From the NCBI RefSeq assembly GCF_000292245.2, contig NZ_ALPT02000050.1, forward strand, positions 1 to 30,736: a stretch of 30,736 bases of DNA. The letters run 5' to 3'. The DNA comes from Alkalihalobacillus alcalophilus ATCC 27647 = CGMCC 1.3604 (lineage in GTDB: Bacteria > Bacillota > Bacilli > Bacillales > Bacillaceae_D). This document shows positions 8,264-16,015 of this stretch, piece by piece; position 1 is the stretch's first letter; the number at the start of each line of letters is the position of its first letter. Under the pieces are notes generated by a model. It was not told where the DNA came from, made no database searches, and saw only the letters and a program-made list of their open reading frames with translations. Made by a program: the position numbers and the translations under genes.

Positions 8264-8929
8264 TTATTTCTTGTTATAAATACCCTTTAATAAAAAGTCC
8301 AAATATGTTGTTATCGCTTCTTCATGATTGTCACTGAATGGTTGTACTCTTAACACATAATGATTCATCACGAAGCCTAAAATACTAAAATAAAGTAAGT
8401 CAACGACAGCTTGGTTATTAACCGGCCGAAAATATTCTTTCTCCATCTTATCTTCTAAAAAAGAACTAATTGCTTTTTTGGTAGGTCCACTAATAAAATG
8501 TTGAACCGCCTCACGAACTTCAGAATGGTTGATGCTTTCTTTTATTAAAATATTCATCTCGACATCATATTCTTCAAAAGCTCTAATCCTTTCTAAAACA
8601 ACATCTTTTATTAGTTCCTCTGGTAAAAGATATTTGCTCTCATCAATTTGAGTCGGCTTTGATATATTCGCAATGACTGGTGCTAATAGTTGAAATAAGA
8701 GATTATTTTTTGATTTAAAATTACGAAAAATTGTAATCTCGGCGACACCAGCTTGTTTAGCAATATCAATCGTAGAACTATTTTCAAATCCTTTTGTTGA
8801 GAATAATTCAGTCGCCGCTTGAATGATTTTCAATTGACTTTTAGTAAATTTCTTCTCAACATCGAGCCCATTTTTGAGCATTTCAACGGTATGTAATAAT
8901 TCCTTCTTTTCATCTAATTCTTCTTTCAC
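8264..8929 (-). CDS. TetR/AcrR-family transcriptional regulator
   Basis: 221 aa. A helix-turn-helix DNA-binding domain lies at about residues 28-75: IIQAATELFSTKGFENSS, then TIDIAKQAGVAEITIFRNF, the typical T-x-x-x-I-A-x-x-A-G-V-x-x-x-T/I-x-x-x-x-F pattern. A divergent ligand-binding half follows. A charged N-terminal extension of about 25 residues precedes the HTH. The start is GTG, with AGGTGA a few bases upstream; an overlapping ATG is in another frame and meets a stop at once. No efflux or enzyme gene is adjacent, so the target is not evident; autoregulation is usual in the family. Confidence 0.88.
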   Translation of the reverse strand: MKEELDEKKELLHTVEMLKNGLDVEKKFTKSQLKIIQAATELFSTKGFENSSTIDIAKQAGVAEITIFRNFKSKNNLLFQLLAPVIANISKPTQIDESKYLLPEELIKDVVLERIRAFEEYDVEMNILIKESINHSEVREAVQHFISGPTKKAISSFLEDKMEKEYFRPVNNQAVVDLLYFSILGFVMNHYVLRVQPFSDNHEEAITTYLDFLLKGIYNKK

Positions 8930-9142
8930 ATGCTCACCTTCTTTAAAATTTATAAGAAAAAGGACTTATTTACTAATTTTTTATAAAACCAATCTATTAT
9001 ATAGGTATATTAAATCATACTTTTGCTAATTTTTGTGGTATTTTCAGTTCTTTTTTCATTTTTATAAAAAAAGAGTGAATTCCTTTCAATTTTCCCCTAA
9101 ATAAATAGAAGATATTCTATTTATTGTAAATTATTAAAACAT

Positions 9143-9175
9143 AAAAAAAGCTATGGATTTAATTTCCAATAGCTT
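9143..9175 (-). terminator. Terminator after the GNAT gene
   Basis: Minus strand AAGCTATTGGA pairs with TCCATAGCTT (one bulged base), then a run of seven T. It directly follows the stop codon at 9176. Confidence 0.75.
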
Positions 9176-9634
9176 CTAACTGTTGATTTGTTTTTTTAAC
9201 TCATAACTGACCAATTCATACCGAACAGAGAATCCAATCGACCGATATAAATGAAAGGCGTCTTTTTTATCCTCCGATACTACTAATGACAGCTCATTGA
9301 CTTTTAGTTCTCCAAATAAAAAATCTAGTGCTTCTTGTAGTAACTGCCGTCCAATTCCTTTGTTTCGATGAAGCTTGTCCACCCCAATAAATTCAATAGT
9401 ACCCTCACGAAACGCAGGTGTTCCTTCTAAATAAACATAACCCACAACATGAGAATCACTCTTATAAATAAATAACCGATTCGTTTCATTTAAACGTTCT
9501 AGAATTCCCGCACCTGAATAATACGCTTGCTTAAATGTCTGCTCATGTAATTGAATAAATTCCGCTTTTTCATTTTGATTATGAAGCTCAATATCCTTGC
9601 CCTTTCTTTGAATAGGTTGATGCTCTTTCCTCAT
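9176..9634 (-). CDS. GNAT acetyltransferase domain (C-terminal part of the split gene)
   Basis: 152 aa if started at the first ATG, which has no ribosome site. Contains the acetyl-CoA binding motif A, IEFIGVDKLHRNKGIGRQLL (Q/R-x-x-G-x-G/A loop RNKGIG), and the motif B region DAFHLYRSIGFSVRYE, so this half holds a full GNAT fold able to bind acetyl-CoA. Substrate unknown. It is probably not translated separately; see the combined pseudogene. Confidence 0.6.
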   Translation of the reverse strand: MRKEHQPIQRKGKDIELHNQNEKAEFIQLHEQTFKQAYYSGAGILERLNETNRLFIYKSDSHVVGYVYLEGTPAFREGTIEFIGVDKLHRNKGIGRQLLQEALDFLFGELKVNELSLVVSEDKKDAFHLYRSIGFSVRYELVSYELKKQINS

Positions 9635-9716
9635 TTTTTTTAAAACATAATAATTCCCATCATAGCTCCCGTTTAAATGTTCTGTAATAAACCCTATTAA
9701 TTGCCTATTTTTTTAT

Positions 9717-10046
9717 TTATAAAAAATTCAAAGTCCCAATTTTTTTCGTTAACGGATGTTCTTGCCATAACCTATTTGCTATGTCTAACCAATTCTCATC
9801 ACAAATAAATGGCCCCCACACTTCTGCACACTTCGTTTCAACATCATAATCAAATGCTAATATTCCAACGATTTCACCTTGATGATAAGCTAGATAAATT
9901 TCTTCTAATTGAAAATCCTCTTGTAAGACACTGTAAATTTCTTCAGGAGCCGTTCCACAATATCCAATATGGTGATCGGCCAAAGCATTTATTTGTGCCA
10001 TCATCTCGGCCACTTCTTTAAAATCAGTTGCTGGCTGTATAATCAT
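9717..10046 (-). CDS. N-terminal domain of the split GNAT acetyltransferase
   Basis: 109 aa starting at ATG 10046. Looks like the degenerate first GNAT repeat of two-domain acetyltransferases: EEIYLAYHQGEIVGILAFDYD is the beta-strand pair before motif A, but no acetyl-CoA loop follows. The ORF stops at the homopolymer junction described for the combined pseudogene. Confidence 0.55.
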   Translation of the reverse strand: MIIQPATDFKEVAEMMAQINALADHHIGYCGTAPEEIYSVLQEDFQLEEIYLAYHQGEIVGILAFDYDVETKCAEVWGPFICDENWLDIANRLWQEHPLTKKIGTLNFL

Positions 10047-10162
10047 ATTGAAACTCCTCTCTTTACAACGATTTTTTCAATATTATCATCATTTCTCACC
10101 AAGTATTTATACCCTATTTTTTCCACTTCAATTAATATTATAAAGTATATTCTAAAAATTTA

Positions 10163-10239
10163 AAAGAAAGAGGAGACTGGGACAAAACCATCATTTTAGT
10201 GATCCAACTCATTCTTAAAAAGTTTTGCCCCTTCCTCTT
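10163..10239 (-). terminator. Long imperfect hairpin terminating the GH18 gene
   Basis: Minus strand AAGAGG-aag-GGGcAAAAC pairs with GTTTTGtCCC-agtct-CCTCTT, then TTTCTTTT. It begins on the GH18 stop codon. Both arms are versions of the recurrent AGAGG...GGGACAAAAC motif. Confidence 0.65.
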
Positions 10240-11527
10240 AAACAACAACCTTATTCACTGTAAAATTCTCTTCAATAAGTAACCAGTTTTGCGGAAAGTC
10301 CCAACCTAATACCCAATAGAAAAACCCTCTCAAATTATACTCCTTGACCAAATCAAATTTAGCCTGGATACTTCTCGCATCCTCAAACCAAACTTCATGC
10401 AGCCTGCCTTCTTCGTCATAATAATAGAAATAAGGAGACTGTGCCTGTTCATCATATAAAATTTCGGCATTATGATTAATGGCAAGCTCAATCGCTTCCT
10501 GATGATCAATCGCTCTTGCCCTAGATTCTCCTTCAACAAATGGCAATGTCCAATCATAACCATAAAGCGGAATTCCCATCATAATTTTTTCACTCGGGAT
10601 GACCGAAGTTGCATACTCAATTACTCGCCTTACTTGATTAATCGGTGCTACAGCCATCGGTGGTCCACCAGTCCAGCCCCACTCATACGTCATCAAAAAA
10701 ACAAAATCATTCACTTCTCCATGAAAAGCGTAATCATGGCCTTCATATAAAACTCCCTCCATGTCTCCTGATATTTGAGGAGCTAACGCACTAGAAAGGA
10801 AATAACCACGCTCATCCATTCTTGCTCGTGCTTTTAACAAGAGTTCGTTATAAGCCTGACGATTCTCGGCACCAACATACTCTAAATCTAGATCAAGACC
10901 TAAATATCCTTTTTCATCCATAATCGCAACTGCTTCATCTAACATTCGGTTTTGCAGAGCCTCATCTTGTAACACAGTGGCAACTAAATCTGTATCAAAA
11001 CCACCTTCTTCTAAATTTGTGATCACTAATAGTGGAGCGACATTATGATTATAAGCGGCTTGAATAACGGCCGTATCATCTATCGGAGTTAACGATCCAT
11101 CCACATTAAGTTCATAACTGAAGATTTGCACATACGTTAACGATTCACCTACTGCATTCACTTCGGCAGACGACTCCTCACCCGTTATCTCTAAAGAAAC
11201 ATAGGCTGCAACATCAGCCTCTCGCTTGGCCAGTTCATATGTTGGAATATACAAACGAAAACCAACCGGAAGATTTATTGTCTGCAATTGATTCACTGCC
11301 ATTAAACGTTCTACAGGTATTTGATACCGCTGACTAATACTCCATAAAGATTCACCAGGCTGAACCCAATGAAAACGCCCTTGAATCGGGATGACCAATG
11401 CTTGACCGACCGCTAATTGATCTGGAAATTCTAATTCATTCGCCGCCACAATCGCCTGATAATTCGTTCCATAAGCTTCGGCAATTCGCCATAAAGATTG
11501 CCCACTTCTCACAACATGAATTTGCAA
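10238..11527 (-). CDS. LysM-GH18 glycosidase, YaaH/SleL-like (spore cortex or wall hydrolase)
   Basis: 429 aa with no signal peptide. Two LysM peptidoglycan-binding domains (about residues 2-47 and 52-95) precede a GH18 TIM-barrel. The barrel has the active-site strand GYLGLDLDLEYV, with catalytic Glu216 and the supporting Asp212 and Asp214; the first Asp of DxxDxDxE is Leu here, as is common in this subfamily. MTYEWGWTGGPPMAVAP and the C-terminal FFYWVLGWDFPQNW match the substrate-cleft region. SleL/YaaH enzymes are N-acetylglucosaminidases of the spore cortex. The start is TTG, eight bases after AAGGAGG. It is followed by its own terminator. Confident for domains; the spore role is inferred from family. 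Confidence 0.9.
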   Translation of the reverse strand: MQIHVVRSGQSLWRIAEAYGTNYQAIVAANELEFPDQLAVGQALVIPIQGRFHWVQPGESLWSISQRYQIPVERLMAVNQLQTINLPVGFRLYIPTYELAKREADVAAYVSLEITGEESSAEVNAVGESLTYVQIFSYELNVDGSLTPIDDTAVIQAAYNHNVAPLLVITNLEEGGFDTDLVATVLQDEALQNRMLDEAVAIMDEKGYLGLDLDLEYVGAENRQAYNELLLKARARMDERGYFLSSALAPQISGDMEGVLYEGHDYAFHGEVNDFVFLMTYEWGWTGGPPMAVAPINQVRRVIEYATSVIPSEKIMMGIPLYGYDWTLPFVEGESRARAIDHQEAIELAINHNAEILYDEQAQSPYFYYYDEEGRLHEVWFEDARSIQAKFDLVKEYNLRGFFYWVLGWDFPQNWLLIEENFTVNKVVV

Positions 11528-11550
11528 GGATATAACCTCCTTCTTTAAAA

Positions 11551-11745
11551 AGCGAAGCCTGTTCGCTCAGAAGCGAGAACATTAAGGATCAACGCTAAGT
11601 TCGTGCCATCCTGCCGCAACGCCTTGTACCCACGTCCTGTGGGCAGGGGCAGCTGATGAAGACGCTCTTTGTCTTCACTCAGATGAACCGATTTTTCTCG
11701 AGCTTCTAACAGGCGTAGCTAGATTGATACTAAGTTCTTAAACTC
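11551..11745. repeat. GC-rich structured intergenic block
   Basis: Higher GC than the flanks, and no ORF with a ribosome site on either strand. Holds compact hairpins: CCCAC-gtcct-GTGGG at 11629-11643 and GAAGAC-gctcttt-GTCTTC at 11658-11676 with further outer pairing. It looks like the mosaic intergenic repeats of bacilli, but no second copy lies in this window. Confidence 0.4.
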
Positions 11746-11831
11746 AAAAATCATGATTTAGCCTACTTTCAAAAGTTTCTTTACCATAAAAACCTATGCA
11801 ACTGCCTACAAAATGGTGACAAATTTAAAAA

Positions 11832-11868
11832 GAGGAAAAAACCTCAACCAGATCATTCAGGCGAGGTT
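11832..11868 (-). terminator. Terminator overlapping the S33 hydrolase stop codon
   Basis: Minus strand AACCTC ... GAGGTT followed by TTTTTCC. The 5' arm includes the end of the coding sequence. Confidence 0.55.
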
Positions 11869-12805
11869 AATTTACAAGTATTTCGTTTTTTAATATTTCC
11901 AAAAAATCAGCGGGTTTCTCGACAAATGGGCTGTGGGCACAGTCTGTAAACTTATATAACTTTTTAGCTGGAGCCTCAATCGAATCAAAGAACCGTCTAG
12001 CTTCATTAAAACTAGTTTGATAATCATATTCACCATGGATAATGTATATAGGTAAATCAAATTGACCAGTCGCTTTTACCGCATCAAATTTCCCCATAAA
12101 CTCACTTACCGCTTGATATGTTGTAAACAATCCTTTAGGAAAATTAATTCTCTCTTTAATGGAATATTGCTTACATTTAAAAACCTCTAAGATTCCTTTT
12201 AGTAACGAATAGTTGTAACGTTTCATTCCGCCACCATATTTAATTAAATAACGTGATAAAAGTTTTCCATAGGCTTCATTTTTATAATAATCTTCATCGA
12301 TGGTAACTGAACGAATCTGCTCTTCCGCTTTATTATCCCTTTTTGCTAATGCTGTATTTAACAGAAATTGATGCGTTTCTCGATTAGATTCTAACATCCT
12401 CCCTACCTGGCCTGAACCAATATAAGCATGATAATGTTCAGGAAATTGGTAAGCTGTCAGACTTCCTATAATACTCCCCCAAGAATGTCCGAATAAATAG
12501 ATTTTTTCTTGTACAAACTTTTTTTTCAAATATTTCGTTACTTCAATTGTGTCTGAAATATAACGCTCCATTTCCAATACACCTTGCGTCTTAGCATTAT
12601 ATGACATTCCCGCCCCGCGTTGATCCCAATAACAAATCGTCGCATATTGACTCCACTCTAGATTAAAAGATTTAATCATTGGATATTGGGGAAACCCCGG
12701 ACCACCATGTAAGAATAAGATGACAGGATTTGTTCTATCTGTTCCTTCAATGATTAAGCCAAGCTTATGACCATCAACAGTTAAATATTCTTTTTCGAGA
12801 AACAT
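11867..12805 (-). CDS. Alpha/beta hydrolase, proline iminopeptidase-like (S33)
   Basis: 312 aa, cytosolic, no signal peptide. Shows the S33 hallmarks: the oxyanion motif FLHGGPG (32-37), WDQRGAGMS, and the nucleophile elbow GHSWGS with Ser108. Asp261 (HGEYDYQ) and His291 (CAHSPF) complete the triad. The HGGPG and DQRGxGxS pair is typical of prolyl aminopeptidases, but many members act on other amides or esters, so the substrate is open. The ATG sits eight bases after GGAGG. It lies 46 bp downstream of the bactofilin gene on the same strand and could be cotranscribed. Confidence 0.85.
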   Translation of the reverse strand: MFLEKEYLTVDGHKLGLIIEGTDRTNPVILFLHGGPGFPQYPMIKSFNLEWSQYATICYWDQRGAGMSYNAKTQGVLEMERYISDTIEVTKYLKKKFVQEKIYLFGHSWGSIIGSLTAYQFPEHYHAYIGSGQVGRMLESNRETHQFLLNTALAKRDNKAEEQIRSVTIDEDYYKNEAYGKLLSRYLIKYGGGMKRYNYSLLKGILEVFKCKQYSIKERINFPKGLFTTYQAVSEFMGKFDAVKATGQFDLPIYIIHGEYDYQTSFNEARRFFDSIEAPAKKLYKFTDCAHSPFVEKPADFLEILKNEILVN

Positions 12806-12851
12806 TTTTTGATCCTCCAGAAAAATTCTCCTTTCTAAATAGAACTAAACA

Positions 12852-13592
12852 CTAAACCTTCCTCTTCTCCTTCACCTGTGCATCAGCATGAATAGATACA
12901 TCTTCTTTATATTCAACCAGGTCAATTATACACCCAGGGCCAATTTTCACTTTATTTCCACGGACCACTTTTGCTTTTGTATATTCCAATTCAATCGCAT
13001 CTCCTTCAACCATTTCAGCGGTCAATTCCTTCGCTAATGGTTTTAAAAACCTATCCAAGAATCCACTTAAACTTCCGATTTTTTGAACCGTAATCTTCTC
13101 GCCACCAATCTCTTTTGCATACGAGCGTCCATTCAATTCAACTTCAATCTTATCTGCACTTAATAAACCTTCAATTTTAAAGCTACCATCTAACTTAGCA
13201 TACTCAACCTCACAATCACCTTCCATTTTTACGATCCCATTTAAATAAAGATGTTCTCCTGTTGTATCACCAATCACTCTCGAGGAACCATTAATTTTAA
13301 ATTTACGATGATAGACATTCCCTTCAAAAACAGAACTTCCATTCACTTTGATCACTTCTTTGCTGCGTACATCACCAACAACCTTTGTGCTACCATTGAT
13401 AACAATCTTCTCACTGTGAATGGAGCCTTCTACTTTACTTGACCCACTGCAGATAAAATCAATACACTTAATATCGCCATTCACGCGTCCACTTCCACTG
13501 ATTCGAACAGCATTGTACTCTCCTCCACCTGTACTACCACTACCCGAAATAACTAAATCTCCTCTTCCCTTAACGAACACTTCTCTTTCCAT
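12852..13592 (-). CDS. Bactofilin-family polymer-forming protein (YhbE/YhbF-like)
   Basis: 246 aa of short beta-helix repeats with recurring G/N-G-S/D patterns (ISGSGRVNGDIKC, INGSTKVVGDVRS, VNGSSVFEGNV, INGSSRVIGDT), as expected of the beta-solenoid of bactofilins, which polymerise into filaments at the cell periphery. A variable C-terminal half follows. The frame is open 20 codons further upstream, but the ATG at 13592 sits eight bases after GGGGAG and is chosen. It follows the YhbD-like gene, as in the B. subtilis yhbDEF locus, where the two bactofilins BacE and BacF affect motility. Only one bactofilin is present here. Confidence 0.85.
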   Translation of the reverse strand: MEREVFVKGRGDLVISGSGSTGGGEYNAVRISGSGRVNGDIKCIDFICSGSSKVEGSIHSEKIVINGSTKVVGDVRSKEVIKVNGSSVFEGNVYHRKFKINGSSRVIGDTTGEHLYLNGIVKMEGDCEVEYAKLDGSFKIEGLLSADKIEVELNGRSYAKEIGGEKITVQKIGSLSGFLDRFLKPLAKELTAEMVEGDAIELEYTKAKVVRGNKVKIGPGCIIDLVEYKEDVSIHADAQVKEKRKV

Positions 13593-13719
13593 CACAAACA
13601 CTCCCCTTTGATTAATATTTAGACATAAAATCTCTAATATTTTCTCATCCAATTGTTTAAAAGAAATCGAACTTTCCTTCCGTCGTTAACACTCTGTTCA
13701 ACTTTAAAGACAGATCAAG

Positions 13720-14340
13720 TTAATCAAATACCAAATTATTTAATCTCTCCTTCATATCCTGTAAACGAATTCGCACAGCTATCCTAACTGATTCTTCTAA
13801 ATAAATTTGAGCAGTTTCCATAACTAATACAAAGGTAACGCCCATTTTTCTCATTATTAAAAGTTCAAGGTTACTTTGAGACGCTAAATCATGCTTTTTT
13901 AAAAGCTTAATTATCTGTTTTCCTTCTTCTAAATTAATTTCACCACTTTTTAATACCTCGTCTAATAAATAGAGCTGTAAAAGTCGTGAAAAATCCAACA
14001 CATCTAATTCACCGAATGTAGATTCATACAAATCAAGCACATAATCTGTAACAATGTTACGTTCCATTGCTGCTTTTTTAGTAATAGAAACGTCATTTGT
14101 TTCTTTTGTTAGTTTATCAGCGAGTTGATCTAATGATAAACCATCCTTCAGATGAATTATTTTATCAATTCGCTCAAGGATTTTTATTTTTGGAAAAAAC
14201 GTTTCTTGCCCTGTAAAAGCTGACTTCCGTATAAACCACTCTTCAGGTATTAAATTTTTTCGCTTCCATCGATAAAGCTGACCATAAGATATACCAGTTA
14301 CTTTTAACAAATCCTTTTTAGAAATTAATTCATCATCCAT
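13720..14340 (-). CDS. yhbD: YhbD-like DUF4004 protein with MerR-like HTH
   Basis: 206 aa. The N-terminal SKKDLLKVTGISYGQLYRWKR (about 7-27) is a MerR-type winged-helix recognition segment, followed by the wing (ETFFPKIKILERIDKI). The remainder is helical (DUF4004). Located directly upstream of a bactofilin gene, the same order as yhbD in B. subtilis, so a regulator of or adaptor for the bactofilin is the natural inference. A 26-bp palindrome directly upstream is a candidate autoregulatory site. Start ATG preceded by GAGG. Confidence 0.8.
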   Translation of the reverse strand: MDDELISKKDLLKVTGISYGQLYRWKRKNLIPEEWFIRKSAFTGQETFFPKIKILERIDKIIHLKDGLSLDQLADKLTKETNDVSITKKAAMERNIVTDYVLDLYESTFGELDVLDFSRLLQLYLLDEVLKSGEINLEEGKQIIKLLKKHDLASQSNLELLIMRKMGVTFVLVMETAQIYLEESVRIAVRIRLQDMKERLNNLVFD

Positions 14341-14369
14341 TCGTTATCGCCTCACACTATTTTATCCTA

Positions 14370-14395
14370 GTAACAATGTAACATAACATTGTTAC
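14370..14395 (-). promoter_or_regulatory. 26-bp palindrome upstream of yhbD
   Basis: GTAACAATGT-6 nt-ACATTGTTAC, perfect 10-bp arms, 30 bp upstream of the yhbD start. It lies just downstream of a TTTACT hexamer and overlaps a possible -10 (TACATT, 17-bp spacing). Long dyads at the promoter are the usual target of MerR-family dimers, which YhbD resembles. Confidence 0.6.
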
Positions 14396-14491
14396 GCAGT
14401 AAAGTTTATTAATAAAAAGAAAAGATTAAACCTTTTTAGTAAAGTCATAATGCTCTCTCAAATCATTTTATATGACATTGTTTTATTCAAT

Positions 14492-14520
14492 TTGACAACC
14501 GTAGAATGTTCATGAATAAT
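14492..14520 (+). promoter_or_regulatory. Sigma-A promoter for the EndoQ gene
   Basis: Perfect TTGACA, 17-bp spacer, AATAAT (5/6), 38 bp before the start codon. Confidence 0.75.
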
Positions 14521-14557
14521 CATTAACAAAACTTGACGCTTTAATAAAGGAGAAAAA

Positions 14558-15721
14558 ATGAAGACAATTTTTGCTGATTTACATATCCATATTGGCCGAA
14601 CAGAATCAGGTCGGCCCGTAAAAATAACAGGCTCAAAATCCTTAACCATTGATCGCATTTTATATGAAGCAAGTGAAGAAAAAGGGATCGATATGATTGG
14701 TGTCATTGATTGTCACGTTCCAGAAATACTCCAAACATTAGAAAAAAGAGTACAGCAAGGCACATGTACAGAGCATCCTGGGGGAGGGGTTGTTTTTAAT
14801 CAGACATCCTTATTATTAGGTTCAGAAATTGAAATCTATGATGAGAAGTGCCAAGGCCCTCTTCATGTTTTAGCTTTTCTACCTACAATAGATAAGATGT
14901 GGTTATTTTCAGAATGGCTTTCAACTCGCATGAAAAACCGTACTTTAAGTTCCCAGCGAATTTATGAAACGGGAGCCAATCTTCAGGAGAAAGTAAAAGA
15001 GCTCGGTGGACTTTTTATCCCTGCTCATATTTTTACACCATTTAAAAGCCTTTACGGTAGCGGAGTTCAACATTCACTGTCAGAAGTATTTAACCCCAAT
15101 TTAATCGATGCAGTCGAGCTTGGTTTAAGTTCAGACACTAGTATGGCTGATCAAATAAGTGAATTACATTCCTATCCTTTTGTCACAAATTCTGACGCCC
15201 ATTCCCTTGCTAAAATTGGCAGAGAATATCAAAAGCTTTCTGTTAAAGAAGCAAGCTTTGATGAATTTACTCTCGCTTTAAAACAGCAGCACGGTCGCGG
15301 AATCGTTGCTAATTACGGTTTAAACCCACGCTTAGGAAAATATCATGTAACAGCCTGCGAAAAGTGTTTGTCAAAAAAAATAAACAATGAGACAAAATGT
15401 TTACAATGCGACCATCACCGCTTTACAAAAGGGGTTAGTAATCGATTATTAGAACTAAAAGATACGAATATAAATCTCCCTACTCGACCACCATATATTC
15501 ACCAAGTTCCATTAGAATATTTGCCAGGACTTGGACCAAAAACATTAGAAAGATTAAAGAACCACTTTGGCACAGAGATGAAAATTCTCCATGAGGTGCA
15601 GTCAGCTATGCTTGAGGAAGTTGTGCCGAGAAAAATCGTCGATATGATTATCGCAGCAAGACACGGAACCTTAAACTTAAAAGAAGGAGGCGGGGGTGTT
15701 TATGGGAAGGTACTCGGATAA
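14558..15721 (+). CDS. Endonuclease Q (PHP-domain DNA repair nuclease, TIGR00375 family)
   Basis: 387 aa. Nicks DNA 5' to deaminated bases (uracil, hypoxanthine) and abasic sites in characterised members. An N-terminal PHP metal-binding domain shows DLHIH (Asp7, His9, His11), IDCH (51-53), Glu90, His157 and NSDAH (211-215). A four-Cys zinc site follows (Cys267, 270, 281, 284). A C-terminal helix-hairpin-helix-like segment, YLPGLGPKTLERLKNHFG (321-338), would bind DNA. All three EndoQ parts are present and the length is normal. The ATG follows AAAGGAG, with its own promoter and terminator. EndoQ is patchily distributed in bacteria, mainly Bacillales. Confidence 0.9.
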   Translation: MKTIFADLHIHIGRTESGRPVKITGSKSLTIDRILYEASEEKGIDMIGVIDCHVPEILQTLEKRVQQGTCTEHPGGGVVFNQTSLLLGSEIEIYDEKCQGPLHVLAFLPTIDKMWLFSEWLSTRMKNRTLSSQRIYETGANLQEKVKELGGLFIPAHIFTPFKSLYGSGVQHSLSEVFNPNLIDAVELGLSSDTSMADQISELHSYPFVTNSDAHSLAKIGREYQKLSVKEASFDEFTLALKQQHGRGIVANYGLNPRLGKYHVTACEKCLSKKINNETKCLQCDHHRFTKGVSNRLLELKDTNINLPTRPPYIHQVPLEYLPGLGPKTLERLKNHFGTEMKILHEVQSAMLEEVVPRKIVDMIIAARHGTLNLKEGGGGVYGKVLG

Positions 15722-15759
15722 TTAACCCTTACAAGAAATTAAATACAAACTAGTTACTC

Positions 15760-15792
15760 AAAACGTCTCCAATATAGCAAGGGGACGTTTTT
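15760..15792 (+). terminator. Terminator of the EndoQ gene
   Basis: AAAACGTC-tCC pairs with GGg-GACGTTTT, then TTT. About 40 nt after the stop codon. Confidence 0.65.
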
Positions 15793-15815
15793 GAAACTAG
15801 ACGAGGGTACTCCTG

Positions 15816-15902
15816 CTATTTTCCACAATACCCTTGGCTAAATCTTTTTCGACCTCGTTTCTTCCTCCTTTTCACACACCAACCACCTCTCTTTGGCAGC
15901 AT
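15816..15902 (-). CDS. Possible 28-residue basic small protein
   Basis: ATG with a good ribosome site (GAGGG five bases upstream) opens 28 codons ending in TAG. The product begins MLPKRGGWCVKRRKKRGRKR, is almost half Lys/Arg, and has two Cys and a C-terminal GYCGK. It lies 113 bp downstream of the helicase gene on the same strand. I recognise no family. The short length means chance cannot be excluded. Confidence 0.3.
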   Translation of the reverse strand: MLPKRGGWCVKRRKKRGRKRFSQGYCGK

Positions 15903-16015
15903 ACTTTCCCTCTTTTAAAACAGCGAAAAAGCCCATATTAAAAAGCCTGTATTAGTGATCATAAAAAATCGCCAACAACAAGCTTTATTTTTCAAGTTAA
16001 TAAAAACCTTCTCTA

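Larger units (their letters stand above)
9176..10046 (-). pseudogene. Two-domain GNAT acetyltransferase split by two frameshifts
   Basis: Two ORFs in different frames (9717-10046 and 9176-9634) join into one protein of about 285 aa. The downstream frame remains open and protein-like upstream of its first ATG (reading QLIGFITEHLNGSYDGNYY) back to about 9713. At the junction both frames hit a stop within a few bases, between a T6 and an A7 run on the minus strand. Adding one T and one A restores LNFFINKKNRQLIGF, a sensible GNAT stretch. The ribosome site and start belong only to the first half. The breaks could be a true pseudogene or two homopolymer sequencing errors. Confidence 0.7.
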
